Source of the DNA: SIG589 sp964566175
GTDB lineage: Bacteria > Bacillota > Clostridia > Oscillospirales > Acutalibacteraceae
Direction of reading: 5' to 3'
NCBI GenBank assembly: GCA_964566175.1
Contig: CAZMHU010000002.1
Coordinates: 61,493-125,492, forward strand
Length of the DNA stretch: 64,000 bases
Below, in pieces: positions 1-9,121 of the stretch (the stretch's first letter is position 1; each line of letters starts with the position of its first letter). Below the pieces are notes generated by a model. The model ran no database searches, was not told the origin of the DNA, and saw nothing but the letters and a program-made list of their open reading frames with translations. A program made the translations under genes and the position numbers.

Positions 1-501
1 TTTGAGCGGACTTTTTCGCTTTTGACGCAGGTTGTCGGTCGGTCTGGCAGGGGAGAAACGCCCGGGCGTGCATACATTCAAACCTCAAACCCCGACAGCA
101 GTGTGATACGCCTTGCGGCAAAACAGGATTACGAAGCGTTTTACGAGGATGAGATACTGACCCGACGGCTTATGGTATATCCGCCGTTTTGCGATATTTT
201 GGCAGTCACCGTGGCGTCACCCGCACAGAAACTCTCTGCCGATGCGGCTGCGGAATTTGTAAAGTTATTAACAGGCGGTGTGGAAAAAGATTTTTCAGAC
301 GTAAAACTTATTATTCTACGCCCCACACCTACCGCTGTTTTGCGGGTTAATAACCGTTATCGGTACAGAATAATAATAAAGTGTAAAAACAACAAACGTT
401 TGAGAGAACTTATAAATCAAACGATAGATAAATATAATGCAACCGCTTTCGCAAAAAATGCGATTTTGTCGGTTGATGTTAATCCCGAAGGAAGTATATA
501 A
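1..501 (+). CDS. priA: Primosomal protein N' (PriA helicase), C-terminal part, cut by window start
   Basis: The open frame enters from the left edge, so only the last 166 residues are present. The first residues (FERTFSLLTQVVGRSGRG) form the helicase motif VI region of PriA, with the arginines that sense ATP. The rest is the PriA C-terminal domain that contacts SSB and DNA. PriA is the 3'-5' superfamily 2 helicase that reloads the replisome at stalled forks. The gene ends 9 bp before def; priA-def-fmt-rsmB is a common Firmicutes order, which supports the call. Confidence 0.93.
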   Translation, partial: FERTFSLLTQVVGRSGRGETPGRAYIQTSNPDSSVIRLAAKQDYEAFYEDEILTRRLMVYPPFCDILAVTVASPAQKLSADAAAEFVKLLTGGVEKDFSDVKLIILRPTPTAVLRVNNRYRYRIIIKCKNNKRLRELINQTIDKYNATAFAKNAILSVDVNPEGSI

Positions 502-510
502 GGTGATAAA

Positions 511-951
511 ATGGCATTAAGGGAGATTGTAAAGGGTAATGACCCGATTTTGAAAAAAGTTTGCCGTAGTGTGCTCAATTTTGATGAACGCCTTTGGCAG
601 ACACTCGACGATATGGCTGAGACGATGTATGATGCCGACGGTGTCGGGCTTGCCGCAAGCCAAGTTGGAATTTTGCGCAGATATTGTATTGTCGATGTCG
701 GTGACGGTCTGATTGAACTTATCAATCCTGTTATTACCGAACAGTCGGGAAAACAGTGTGATGAAGAAGGTTGCCTATCGTTTCCGTCACGTTACGGAAA
801 GGTTGAACGCCCGCAAAATGTCACCGTCCGTGCACAGGATAGAAACGGAAAAACCTTTACCGTTACCGCAGAAGGTCTTAAAGCACGTGCATTCTGCCAC
901 GAGATTGACCATCTTAACGGCATTGTATTTTTGGACAGAGTAAAAGGATAG
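511..951 (+). CDS. def: Peptide deformylase
   Basis: A 146-residue cytosolic metalloenzyme that removes the formyl group from the N-terminal methionine of new proteins. All three family motifs are visible: GVGLAASQ (residues 44-51), EGCLS (86-90, Cys metal ligand) and HEIDH (130-134, two His ligands and catalytic Glu). Length is normal for the compact type. It sits directly before fmt, which adds the formyl group that this enzyme removes, so the formylation cycle is encoded as a pair. Confidence 0.97.
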   Translation: MALREIVKGNDPILKKVCRSVLNFDERLWQTLDDMAETMYDADGVGLAASQVGILRRYCIVDVGDGLIELINPVITEQSGKQCDEEGCLSFPSRYGKVERPQNVTVRAQDRNGKTFTVTAEGLKARAFCHEIDHLNGIVFLDRVKG

Positions 952-957
952 TATTTT

Positions 958-1887
958 ATGAGAATTGTTTTTATGGGTACACCCGATTTTGCCGTTGCAT
1001 CACTCGCGGAGATTGCAAAAAGGCATTCTGTTGTCGGTGTTTTCACACAGCCCGATAAAGCGGTCGGCAGAAAACAGGTTTTGACACCGCCCGCCGTAAA
1101 GGTCAAAGCAGAAGAATTTGACATACCGGTATATCAGCCGACAACGCTCAAAGACGGACAGGCACTTTCAATTATAGAAAAACTCTCGCCCGATGCCGTT
1201 GTTGTTGCAGCATACGGCAAATTTTTGCCTGCCGAAATTCTTCATTTTCCGAAATACGGCTGTATAAATGTTCACGGCTCGCTCTTGCCGAAACTCAGAG
1301 GTGCTTCTCCTATACAGTGGTCGATTGTCACAGGTGAGTGCAAGACCGGCATTACGACTATGCTTATGAACGAGGGAATGGACACCGGTGATATGCTGGA
1401 AAAAGCCGTATTGCCGATTGAATACGACGATACTTTTGAAACACTTCACGATAAACTCGCCGCCTTGGGTGCTAATCTCGTTTGCAGTACGCTTGAAAAA
1501 CTCGAACACGGAGAAATCACGCCCGTCCCGCAGGACGAGAGCGATGCCACATATGCTCCCATTATAAAAAAAGAGATGGGACGCATTGATTTTTCGAAAA
1601 CCGCCGACGAGATACGCAATCTTGTGCGTGCTTTCAATCCTTGGCCGTCGGCTTTCACTTTTATCGGCGGAAAAAGACTTAAAGTTTTGAGCGCAACCGT
1701 TGCAGACTGCCGTCACGATGGCGAATGCGGTATTTTGCTTGATAATAAAAACGACATTTGTGTTTCGGCAGGAGACGGCACGGCTATCACGTTTGATACC
1801 GTTCAACTTGAAGGTTCAAAGGTCTGCTCCGGTGCTGATTTGCTCAAAGGACACAGACTTGAAAAAGGAATGAAATTCGGTGAATAA
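958..1887 (+). CDS. fmt: Methionyl-tRNA formyltransferase
   Basis: A 309-residue enzyme that transfers a formyl group from 10-formyl-tetrahydrofolate to Met-tRNAi. The N-terminal Rossmann-type domain holds the catalytic triad equivalents Asn104 and His106, followed by SLLPKLRGASPIQ, and Asp142 in the MDTGDM motif. The C-terminal region (about 205-309) is the tRNA-binding OB-like domain. The gene starts 7 bp after def and overlaps the GTG start of rsmB by 8 bp, which implies coupled translation. Confidence 0.97.
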   Translation: MRIVFMGTPDFAVASLAEIAKRHSVVGVFTQPDKAVGRKQVLTPPAVKVKAEEFDIPVYQPTTLKDGQALSIIEKLSPDAVVVAAYGKFLPAEILHFPKYGCINVHGSLLPKLRGASPIQWSIVTGECKTGITTMLMNEGMDTGDMLEKAVLPIEYDDTFETLHDKLAALGANLVCSTLEKLEHGEITPVPQDESDATYAPIIKKEMGRIDFSKTADEIRNLVRAFNPWPSAFTFIGGKRLKVLSATVADCRHDGECGILLDNKNDICVSAGDGTAITFDTVQLEGSKVCSGADLLKGHRLEKGMKFGE

Positions 1888-3157
1888 TAGTCGACGTGCT
1901 GCGGCACAGGCGCTTGTGCGTGTTGAAAAAGACGGCGCATATTCTAATATAGTGCTTAACGAAACATTAAAATCATCGGGCATTTCGGGTGGTGATGCGG
2001 CGTTTGTTTCGGCACTGTTTTACGGCGTACTTGAACGCAAGTTGACCCTCGATTACTATATAAGACGTCTTTCATCGCAACCGCTCAGCAAAATTTCGCC
2101 ATTAACAAAGCAGGTTTTACGTTGCGGACTTTATCAAATTGTATATATGGATAAAATTCCCGATTCCGCAGCGGTAAACGAGTCTGTTAATATTATAAAA
2201 CATTCAAAAGAGTCTCGCAGTGCGGGTTATGTAAACGCTCTTTTACGCCATGCACTGAGAGAGTTGCCGAAACTGCCTAACGGCAATTCGGCAGAAAATT
2301 TATCTGTTCTGTTCTCCTGTGATATTTCGCTCACTCGCGCGCTTATCGACGATTACGGCGCCGAAACGGCAAAAGCAATACTTAAAGAGACGCTGAAACC
2401 TTCTGCTGTCATTGTTCGTGTGAACACACTTAAAACGAATGCGCACGAACTTACAAAGTGCTTTGAAAATGACGGCATTACCGTAATGAAAACGCGAATT
2501 GAAAATGCGTTGTCGCTTTCGGGATGCGGTTCTATTGAGAATAACAAATATTTTAAAGAGGGATTTTTCCACGTTCAGGACGTTTCCTCACAACTGTGTG
2601 CCGAGTCACTCGGTGCGACCGTAGGTGACCGTGTACTTGATATTTGCGCCGCCCCCGGGGGGAAGACTTTTACTGTTGCCGAAGAAATGAAAAACAAAGG
2701 AGCGGTTATTTCCTGCGATTTATATCCTCAGCGTGTGAAACTTATTTCCGACGGCGCGTACCGTTTGGGTCTTGATTGTATCGAAACTGCTGTTTCGGAC
2801 GCTACTGTTTTAAACCACGATTTTGTAAACTCTTTCGACCGAGTTCTCTGCGATGTTCCGTGCAGCGGAAGCGGCATAATCGGTCGCAAGCCGGACATTA
2901 AGTATAAAGACTTTTTTGACAATCTAGAACTGTTTGAAATACAGAAAAAAATTCTTTCAAACGGCTTTGAATATTTAAAATCGGGCGGACGTCTTGTCTA
3001 TTCCACCTGCAGTATTTTAAAGGTGGAAAACGAAGAGACTGTAAACCGGTTTTGCGATGAGCATAAAAACGCAAAAATTATAAATCAGCATACTTATTTG
3101 CCGCACATAGAGAAAACCGACGGCTTTTTCACGGCTGTTATTGAAAAAACGAGGTGA
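1880..3157 (+). CDS. rsmB: 16S rRNA (cytosine-967-C5)-methyltransferase
   Basis: A 425-residue protein with an N-terminal NusB-like RNA-binding domain (about 1-140) and a C-terminal SAM-dependent methyltransferase domain. The SAM loop AAPGGK lies at 257-262. The two cysteines used by m5C methyltransferases are Cys328 in DVPCSG and Cys377 in STCS. The start is GTG, inside the end of fmt. A second NusB-fold protein, free NusB, is encoded separately at 15 kb. The rlmN gene follows after 3 bp. Confidence 0.95.
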   Translation: MNNSRRAAAQALVRVEKDGAYSNIVLNETLKSSGISGGDAAFVSALFYGVLERKLTLDYYIRRLSSQPLSKISPLTKQVLRCGLYQIVYMDKIPDSAAVNESVNIIKHSKESRSAGYVNALLRHALRELPKLPNGNSAENLSVLFSCDISLTRALIDDYGAETAKAILKETLKPSAVIVRVNTLKTNAHELTKCFENDGITVMKTRIENALSLSGCGSIENNKYFKEGFFHVQDVSSQLCAESLGATVGDRVLDICAAPGGKTFTVAEEMKNKGAVISCDLYPQRVKLISDGAYRLGLDCIETAVSDATVLNHDFVNSFDRVLCDVPCSGSGIIGRKPDIKYKDFFDNLELFEIQKKILSNGFEYLKSGGRLVYSTCSILKVENEETVNRFCDEHKNAKIINQHTYLPHIEKTDGFFTAVIEKTR

Positions 3158-3160
3158 CTT

Positions 3161-4216
3161 ATGGGACTCATTGATATTAAATCAATGACAGTTGAAGAAT
3201 TATCATGCCTTATGAAGAAACACGGACAACCCGCTTTCCGCGCGGGTCAGGTTTTTTCGTGGCTCCACTCGTCGGGTATAACCTCGTTTGACGAAATGAC
3301 AAATATCCCGAAAAACTTGCGGGAAATTTTAAAAACCGAATGTTACATTGCATCGGTCTTGATTGAACGCCGTCTTGTGTCGAAAATCGACGGAACGGTT
3401 AAATATCTTTATAAACTCCACGACGGTGAATATATCGAATCGGTACTTATGAAGTACGAACACGGCTATTCGGTCTGTATATCAACGCAGGTCGGTTGCC
3501 GAATGGGTTGCCGTTTTTGTGCATCCGGACTTAACGGTCTTGTGCGACATCTAACCGCATCGGAAATGCTCTCACAGGTTCAAACTGCGGCACTTGATAA
3601 CGGCATTCGCGTTTCCAATATCGTTATGATGGGTATGGGTGAACCGCTTGATAATTTTGATAATTCGGTGCGTTTTTTACGCCTTGTATCGGACAATAAC
3701 GGAATGAACATCGGTCTTCGTCATATTTCGCTTTCGACTTCAGGTGTTGTAACAGGAATTGAGCGTTTGGCAAAGGAAAATTTGCCTATCACGCTTTCGA
3801 TTTCGCTCCACGCGCCGTTTGACGATATCCGAGGAAATATGATGCCGGTAAACAAAAAGTGGAACATAGACAAATTGCTTGCCGCCTGCAAAAAATATCA
3901 AAGTGTAACAGGACGGCGTATTTCGTTCGAATATGCTATGATAAACGGCGTAAATGATTCACTGAAATGTGCCGATATGCTTATAAAACGTTTACGAGGA
4001 ATTATGTCACACGTGAATTTAATTCCCGCCAATCCCGTTGTCGAGAACAATTTCAGGCGGTCGGACGATAAAAACGTTAAAACCTTTTGCGAGTATTTAA
4101 ATAGGCACGGTGTTAATACGACCGTGCGTAGGACGCTCGGAGCGGATATAAACGCTTCTTGCGGACAATTACGCAATCAAAAAGAGAGGGGGAAAGAGCA
4201 TGAAAATTGCGAGTAA
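3161..4216 (+). CDS. rlmN: Dual-specificity 23S rRNA/tRNA adenine C2-methyltransferase
   Basis: A 351-residue radical SAM enzyme that methylates C2 of A2503 in 23S rRNA and A37 in some tRNAs. The [4Fe-4S] cysteines are Cys113, Cys117 and Cys120 (CRMGCRFC). The C-terminal cysteine that forms the methylated or crosslinked intermediate is probably Cys334 (INASCGQL). The tail after this residue is charged and overlaps the phosphatase gene by 17 bp. Length and order (rsmB-rlmN-prpC-prkC-rsgA) are typical of Firmicutes. Confidence 0.96.
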   Translation: MGLIDIKSMTVEELSCLMKKHGQPAFRAGQVFSWLHSSGITSFDEMTNIPKNLREILKTECYIASVLIERRLVSKIDGTVKYLYKLHDGEYIESVLMKYEHGYSVCISTQVGCRMGCRFCASGLNGLVRHLTASEMLSQVQTAALDNGIRVSNIVMMGMGEPLDNFDNSVRFLRLVSDNNGMNIGLRHISLSTSGVVTGIERLAKENLPITLSISLHAPFDDIRGNMMPVNKKWNIDKLLAACKKYQSVTGRRISFEYAMINGVNDSLKCADMLIKRLRGIMSHVNLIPANPVVENNFRRSDDKNVKTFCEYLNRHGVNTTVRRTLGADINASCGQLRNQKERGKEHENCE

Positions 4217-4928
4217 ATCCGATATCGGACGTGTGCGAAGCACAAATCAGGACTCTTTCGCCGCGGGCGAGTTTTTTGATGCCGCGTGGGCTGTCGTTTG
4301 TGACGGTATGGGCGGCGCAAACGGTGGAAACGTTGCAAGCGGAATTGCCGTTAAGACGATTTCCGACTGCATTTTAAATGCCTATCACCCTAATATGAAG
4401 ACCAATACCGTAAGTGCAATGCTCGAATCGGCTATTACTGCCGCAAACCTCAATATTTATGATGAGGCGGCGGAGAACACCGAACTTGCGGGAATGGGAA
4501 CAACAGTTGTGGCAGCTGTATTTTTGGGAGACCACGCTGTTATCGCTCATGCGGGCGACAGCCGTGCATATATATGCTATAACGGCACCGTTCGCCAACT
4601 GACACGTGACCATTCGGTTGTGCAATCAATGGTTGAACGCGGTGAGATTACTCCCGACGAGGCGCAACATGACCCCCGAAAGCACGTTATCACCCGTGCG
4701 CTCGGTGTTACCGAGAATATAAATATCGAATTTACTGAGGCAGAGATGCCGAACGGCAGTGTTCTTTTGCTCTGTACCGACGGACTTTCAAATTTTGTTG
4801 ATTCTCAAAAAATTTCTGATATAATAGGAAACAATGCTTTTGAAGATTATCCCGTTTTGCTTGTCGATGCCGCCAACAAAGCCGGTGGCTCCGATAACAT
4901 TACCGCGGTTGTTATAACAAATAATTAG
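4200..4928 (+). CDS. prpC: PP2C-type serine/threonine protein phosphatase (PrpC/Stp)
   Basis: A 242-residue cytosolic PPM phosphatase. Metal-binding motifs are present: CDGMGG (around Asp35), AHAGDSRAY, LLLCTDGLSN and GSDNITAV. In this family it dephosphorylates the targets of the neighbouring PASTA kinase, and the two genes are paired here with a 29-bp gap. It starts inside the end of rlmN. The whole length is covered with no missing motif. Confidence 0.95.
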   Translation: MKIASKSDIGRVRSTNQDSFAAGEFFDAAWAVVCDGMGGANGGNVASGIAVKTISDCILNAYHPNMKTNTVSAMLESAITAANLNIYDEAAENTELAGMGTTVVAAVFLGDHAVIAHAGDSRAYICYNGTVRQLTRDHSVVQSMVERGEITPDEAQHDPRKHVITRALGVTENINIEFTEAEMPNGSVLLLCTDGLSNFVDSQKISDIIGNNAFEDYPVLLVDAANKAGGSDNITAVVITNN

Positions 4929-4957
4929 TATTTGCCTTGATTATAGGAGGAAAAAAG

Positions 4958-7006
4958 ATGGATAAGTATGTAGGAAAACGTCTTGACGGACGGTACGAAA
5001 TTCAAGAGGTTATCGGCGTTGGCGGAATGGCGGTTGTATACAGAGCATACGACAATGTCGAAGACCGCACGGTTGCGATAAAAATTCTCAAAGAGGAATT
5101 TTCCACAAACGAAGAATTTTTGCGCAGATTTAAGAACGAGTCAAAAGCCATTGCAATGCTCTCTCATCAGAACATCGTAAAGGTTTATGACGTTAGTTTC
5201 GGTGACCTGCTCCAGTATATCGTTATGGAATATATCGACGGTATAACCCTAAAGCAGTATATCGAAAAAGAGGGAAGTCTTCCGTGGAAGGACGCCGTTC
5301 ACCTTATCATTCAGGTTTTGCGCGGACTTCAGCACGCTCATGACCGCGGTATCGTTCACCGTGATGTTAAACCGCAGAATATTATGGTTTTGCGTGACGG
5401 AACAATAAAGGTTACCGATTTCGGTATTGCCCGCTTTGCAAGAAGCGAGCAAAAAACCATTACCGATAAGGCTATCGGTTCAGTTCATTACATAAGCCCC
5501 GAGCAGGCAAGGGGAGAGACTACCGATGAGAAATCGGATGTTTATTCAGTCGGTGTAATTCTTTACGAAATGCTCACAGGTCAACTTCCTTTCCAAGCCG
5601 AGAGCGCCGTTTCGGTTGCCGTAATGCAACTTCAGCGTGAACCGTCACTCCCGAGCGAAATCAACGGTTCTATCCCGCTCGGTCTTGAACAAATCACAAT
5701 GCACGCTATGCAGAAAGATGCCGGCAGACGTTATAAATCCGCGGCTGAAATGCTTTGTGACCTTGATGCTTTCAGAAAAGACCCCGCCGTTACTTTTGAT
5801 TATAATTATTTTGTTGATGACGCTCCAACAAAGTTTATAACCGACGCAGAAGAACAGTTTGAGGACGACGATGACGACGAAACTGAAGAAAAGTCGCCGA
5901 TTATTCCCATTCTTGCGGGCGTTGCAGGCGCATTTGTTATTGCAGTTATTGTCCTTTTGTGCATCTTCATTCCTAAACTTATGGGCGGCACAGGCGACGC
6001 TATGGACTGTCCGAACTTTGTCGGAATGACATACGAAGAAGTTCAAAAAAGCGAATACTATGACAAGTTTGACGTTGTTATAAAATGGGATTACGACAGC
6101 GAAAGTGAATACGGAATAATCTTCAAACAAAATCCCGATGCCGAAAACAAGAAGGTTAAAGAAGGCGCTACTATCGTCGTTTACGCTAGCGAGGGTGAGA
6201 AGACGGTTAAAGTCTCCGATGTATACGGATTTAGTGAATCAATGGCTATGTCCACCCTTAAAGCAGCAGGCTTTAAACCCGTTGTTGTCGAAATGACCGA
6301 TGAAAATGTCGATGCCGGCAACGTTATAAGAACATCACCCGCAAGGGGAACAAGTCTCTACAGCGGCGCGGAAGTTACCGTTTATGTCAGCAACGGTGCA
6401 CCGACCGTTTATGTTGATTTGCCATCTGTTGAAAAAATGGACGAGGAAGATGCCGTCAAACTTATCAAGAATGCGGGACTGACCCCTGTTACAGAAACTA
6501 TCGAGAGCGATAAACCGAAGGGCGTTGTTGTTAAACAGTCGCCCTCTGCAAGCGATACAAAACAGGTCGGAAAAGGCTCTGTTGTAACGATTTACGTTAG
6601 CACAGGTGTTATAACATATGAGTCCGAACTGACGGTTGATTTGCCGGAGGATTATAAATTCAGCACCGCAAAGGTATCGCTTTGGATTGATAACGACAGC
6701 AAACAGCTTATGGAGTCTGATAAACTCGATATGACAAAGCGCAAGCAGGAGACATTTAAAATCAAATCAACAAAAGCGACGCTTGATATTCTTGTTCGGC
6801 TCACCAGTGAAGATGACGGTAATAAATTGCACGATTATATGAAAATTCGTGTTGATACCGCAACAGGAAACTTTGATGTTATAAAGGATAATTACAACTA
6901 TCCGAAGAAGTCACAGGACACCTCATCAAACGCATCTTCGCACATTTCGTCGGGCGATACTTCATCAACCGCTTCATCATCTTCAAACGCTTCTTCCGCT
7001 GAATGA
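4958..7006 (+). CDS. prkC: PASTA-domain serine/threonine protein kinase (PrkC/Stk1 family)
   Basis: A membrane kinase of 682 residues that senses muropeptides or lipid II and signals on growth, wall synthesis and spore germination. The kinase domain (about 10-275) has the glycine loop GVGGMAVVY, Lys42, HRD at 134-136 and DFG at 154-156. One transmembrane helix follows (about 315-338). Three extracytoplasmic PASTA repeats follow (about 348-555), then a unique domain and a Ser/Thr-rich tail. The ATG at 4958 is chosen over an upstream in-frame TTG at 4937 because GGAGG sits at 4946-4950. The stop overlaps the rsgA start. Confidence 0.96.
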   Translation: MDKYVGKRLDGRYEIQEVIGVGGMAVVYRAYDNVEDRTVAIKILKEEFSTNEEFLRRFKNESKAIAMLSHQNIVKVYDVSFGDLLQYIVMEYIDGITLKQYIEKEGSLPWKDAVHLIIQVLRGLQHAHDRGIVHRDVKPQNIMVLRDGTIKVTDFGIARFARSEQKTITDKAIGSVHYISPEQARGETTDEKSDVYSVGVILYEMLTGQLPFQAESAVSVAVMQLQREPSLPSEINGSIPLGLEQITMHAMQKDAGRRYKSAAEMLCDLDAFRKDPAVTFDYNYFVDDAPTKFITDAEEQFEDDDDDETEEKSPIIPILAGVAGAFVIAVIVLLCIFIPKLMGGTGDAMDCPNFVGMTYEEVQKSEYYDKFDVVIKWDYDSESEYGIIFKQNPDAENKKVKEGATIVVYASEGEKTVKVSDVYGFSESMAMSTLKAAGFKPVVVEMTDENVDAGNVIRTSPARGTSLYSGAEVTVYVSNGAPTVYVDLPSVEKMDEEDAVKLIKNAGLTPVTETIESDKPKGVVVKQSPSASDTKQVGKGSVVTIYVSTGVITYESELTVDLPEDYKFSTAKVSLWIDNDSKQLMESDKLDMTKRKQETFKIKSTKATLDILVRLTSEDDGNKLHDYMKIRVDTATGNFDVIKDNYNYPKKSQDTSSNASSHISSGDTSSTASSSSNASSAE

Positions 7007-7905
7007 GTTTTATGGATAACGGAACAATTATCAAAGCGATTTCCGGATTTTACTATGTCAGCACGACGGACGGAATAATCGAATGCAAGGCAAGGGGTGT
7101 TTTTCGCAAAAACAGCGATTCACCGCTCGTCGGCGACCGTGTTCGTATAACGGCGCTCTCTGCCGGAAAGGGCGTGGTTGAGGATATTCTTGAGAGACGA
7201 AATTTTTTAAATCGTCCGCCGGTTGCCAATATCGATAAACTTTTTATTGTCTCTGCTTTTTCCGTCCCCGCGCCGAGTCCGCTTGTTATCGACAGTATGA
7301 CGGCGATTGCCGATGATAAGGGTATAGAGCCGATTATTGTCTTTAATAAGTGCGATATGGGCGATTTTTCGGATATTGCGAAACTTTACAAAAACGCGGG
7401 TTTTAAGACATATGTTGTATCTGCCGCCGAGCGTATCGGTATTGATAAATTGCAATGCGTACTTTCAAATTCCGTTTCGGTTTTTGCGGGAAACACAGGC
7501 GTCGGAAAATCGACACTGCTCAATCTTCTTTTAGATGGTGTTTCGCTCAAGACAGGAGAAGTGAGCGAAAAACTGGGTCGAGGAAGACATACTACCCGCC
7601 ACGTTGAACTTTTTCCCCTAAAAAACGGCGGTTTTGTTGCCGATACACCGGGATTTTCTTCGCTTGATATTGAGCAGGAAAATTTGGTCTACAAAGAAAA
7701 CCTACAATTTGCGTTCAGAGAGTTTGAACCCTATATCGGAAAATGTAAATTTACATCCTGTACTCACACAGGGGAGAAGGGATGTGCTGTAACTGATGCT
7801 CTGCAAAACGGAGAAATTCCTAAGAGCCGATACGACAGTTACACTCAACTTTTCTCCACGCTCGCACAGCATAAAGATTGGGAAATTCGAAAAGGGAAAA
7901 GATAA
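7003..7905 (+). CDS. rsgA: Ribosome small-subunit biogenesis GTPase RsgA (YloQ)
   Basis: A 300-residue circularly permuted GTPase that checks late maturation of the 30S subunit. Order of parts: OB fold (about 1-70), G4 motif FNKCD before G1 (GNTGVGKST), then G3 (DTPGFSS), then a C-terminal zinc site made from the CKFTSCTHTGEKGC stretch. The ATGA overlap with the kinase stop suggests coupled translation. A second ATG lies at 7012. It closes the run of genes that starts with priA and is followed by a terminator. Confidence 0.95.
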   Translation: MSFMDNGTIIKAISGFYYVSTTDGIIECKARGVFRKNSDSPLVGDRVRITALSAGKGVVEDILERRNFLNRPPVANIDKLFIVSAFSVPAPSPLVIDSMTAIADDKGIEPIIVFNKCDMGDFSDIAKLYKNAGFKTYVVSAAERIGIDKLQCVLSNSVSVFAGNTGVGKSTLLNLLLDGVSLKTGEVSEKLGRGRHTTRHVELFPLKNGGFVADTPGFSSLDIEQENLVYKENLQFAFREFEPYIGKCKFTSCTHTGEKGCAVTDALQNGEIPKSRYDSYTQLFSTLAQHKDWEIRKGKR

Positions 7906-7931
7906 AAAAGCACGGATATCCGTGCTTTTTG
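7905..7931 (+). terminator. Rho-independent terminator after rsgA, probably bidirectional
   Basis: A perfect 13+13 bp palindrome (left arm 7905-7917, right arm 7918-7930) begins within the rsgA stop codon and ends in a T run. The matching A run on the left would also serve the convergent recombinase gene on the minus strand. Confidence 0.85.
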
Positions 7932-7940
7932 TTTTATATG

Positions 7941-7974
7941 AAAAACGGCGGGAGCAAGCCCCCGCCCTACGAAA
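7941..7974. repeat. GC-rich palindrome resembling a dispersed clostridial repeat
   Basis: GGCGGG (7947-7952) and CCCGCC (7961-7966) form a short stem, followed by CTACGAAA. The segment is much richer in G+C than its surroundings and lies between two convergent genes. The layout resembles the 'GTAGGGCGGG...' palindromic repeats found in many copies in Oscillospiraceae genomes. No second copy was seen in this window, so the repeat status is inferred. Confidence 0.45.
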
Positions 7975-7997
7975 ACAGATATTATACGCAGAAATGT

Positions 7998-8981
7998 CTA
8001 TTTTTTCAGTGACATTTCCGAAAGGGGATTTGAGTCGAGCGCTTTTCGCACTTGTTCATCAGAAATATGGGTATAGATTTGTGTCGTGCCGAGGTTTGCG
8101 TGACCTAGAATATCTTTGAGAACACGGATATCAACATTGCCGTGCTGATACATGAGCGTTGCGGCGGTATGACGCAGTTTATGAACCGAAAGGCCACGGT
8201 TGGAAAAGCCCGCCTTTTCAAGATACGTGTAAACGATGTGCTGAACACTCTTGTTGCTGAGTCTGCGTTTATTTCGGCTCAAAAACAGTGCGTTTCTGTC
8301 GGTTACGGGAACACCCTCAATATGACGGTTAGGTAGATAGGCGGTTATTGCCTTAATGCAGGCTTGGTTCAGATATATTATTCTTTCTTTGTTGCCCTTT
8401 CCCAAAACACGGAGCGAGCCGTCCGTGCCGATGTCGGTAACATTAAGCGAGCAGAGTTCCGACAGTCGCATACCGCAGTTCAAAAACAGTGTTATTATAC
8501 AGTAGTCACGCTCTTTATTTGGGCCGTCAATACATTTTAGCAGTTGTTTGCTCTCTTCGAGGGTGAGGTATTTCGGAAGAGATTTTTTGATTTTCGGCGA
8601 CTCTAAAAGTTCGGCAGGATTTTTATCAAGCAAGTGTACCTGATTGGTGAGATACTTGAAAAAAATACGCAGAGTCGAACTTTTTCTCGCACGTGTTGCG
8701 GCGTTGTTTCCGCGCTCATTTTTGCAATATACCAAAAAGGCATATATATCCGAAACGGTCACGGTTTTAATAAGCGAAATATTAACACCGTCGAGTGATA
8801 TTTTTTCAAAGGGAGTGTTGCCGGCTACAAGACCGCGTTGCAGTTTAATATAGCGAAAAAAAGTTTGCAGGTCGTGATAGTATTCTTCAATCGAAGCCGA
8901 TGATTTGCCTTTTATACTCTCGCTGTATGTCAAAAAATCTCTTATAACCGGCGGTGCGGATGTTATCAACTCAAATTTCAT
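7998..8981 (-). CDS. Tyrosine recombinase of the XerC/XerD family, catalytically complete
   Basis: A 327-residue protein with an N-terminal SAM-like core-binding domain (about 10-120) and a C-terminal catalytic domain. All catalytic residues are visible: Arg in NCGMRLSEL, Lys in LGKGNKER, His and Arg in HKLRHTAATL, His in LGHANLGTTQ and Tyr in IYTH. The ATG at 8981 is chosen, with GAGGGTG upstream. A 27-residue upstream extension would run through the promoter. It likely resolves chromosome dimers at dif or acts as a Xer-like integrase. No mobile-element genes adjoin it, which favours the housekeeping role. Confidence 0.9.
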   Translation of the reverse strand: MKFELITSAPPVIRDFLTYSESIKGKSSASIEEYYHDLQTFFRYIKLQRGLVAGNTPFEKISLDGVNISLIKTVTVSDIYAFLVYCKNERGNNAATRARKSSTLRIFFKYLTNQVHLLDKNPAELLESPKIKKSLPKYLTLEESKQLLKCIDGPNKERDYCIITLFLNCGMRLSELCSLNVTDIGTDGSLRVLGKGNKERIIYLNQACIKAITAYLPNRHIEGVPVTDRNALFLSRNKRRLSNKSVQHIVYTYLEKAGFSNRGLSVHKLRHTAATLMYQHGNVDIRVLKDILGHANLGTTQIYTHISDEQVRKALDSNPLSEMSLKK

Positions 8982-9005
8982 ATACTCACCCTCTTTTATA
9001 AAACT

Positions 9006-9034
9006 ATTATAATTCCGTTTTTTCACAATGTCAA
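9006..9034 (-). promoter_or_regulatory. Sigma-A promoter for the recombinase gene
   Basis: On the minus strand TTGACA (9029-9034) is separated by 17 bp from TATAAT (9006-9011). Predicted transcription start is near 8999, leaving a leader of about 18 bases. This rules out the longer N-terminal reading of the gene. Confidence 0.85.
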
Positions 9035-9055
9035 CAACGCGAAATTTGAGTAATC

Positions 9056-9084
9056 TTGACAAATACCGTATGTTAAAGTATAAT
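9056..9084 (+). promoter_or_regulatory. Sigma-A promoter for typA
   Basis: TTGACA (9056-9061), 17-bp spacer, TATAAT (9079-9084): an exact consensus promoter, back to back with the minus-strand promoter of the recombinase gene. TypA initiates at 9122. Confidence 0.88.
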
Positions 9085-9121
9085 ATTTATTTGAGAAAAA
9101 CGGCTTTTTGGAGATGTTAAA

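Noticed and set aside
5645..6130. Minus-strand open frame of 161 codons inside prkC
   Set aside because: Composition and position mark it as a shadow of the kinase; it has no ribosome site or family motif.
8982..9062. 27-residue upstream extension of the recombinase at 7998
   Set aside because: It would cover the -10 and -35 of the minus-strand promoter, and GAGGGTG supports the ATG at 8981.
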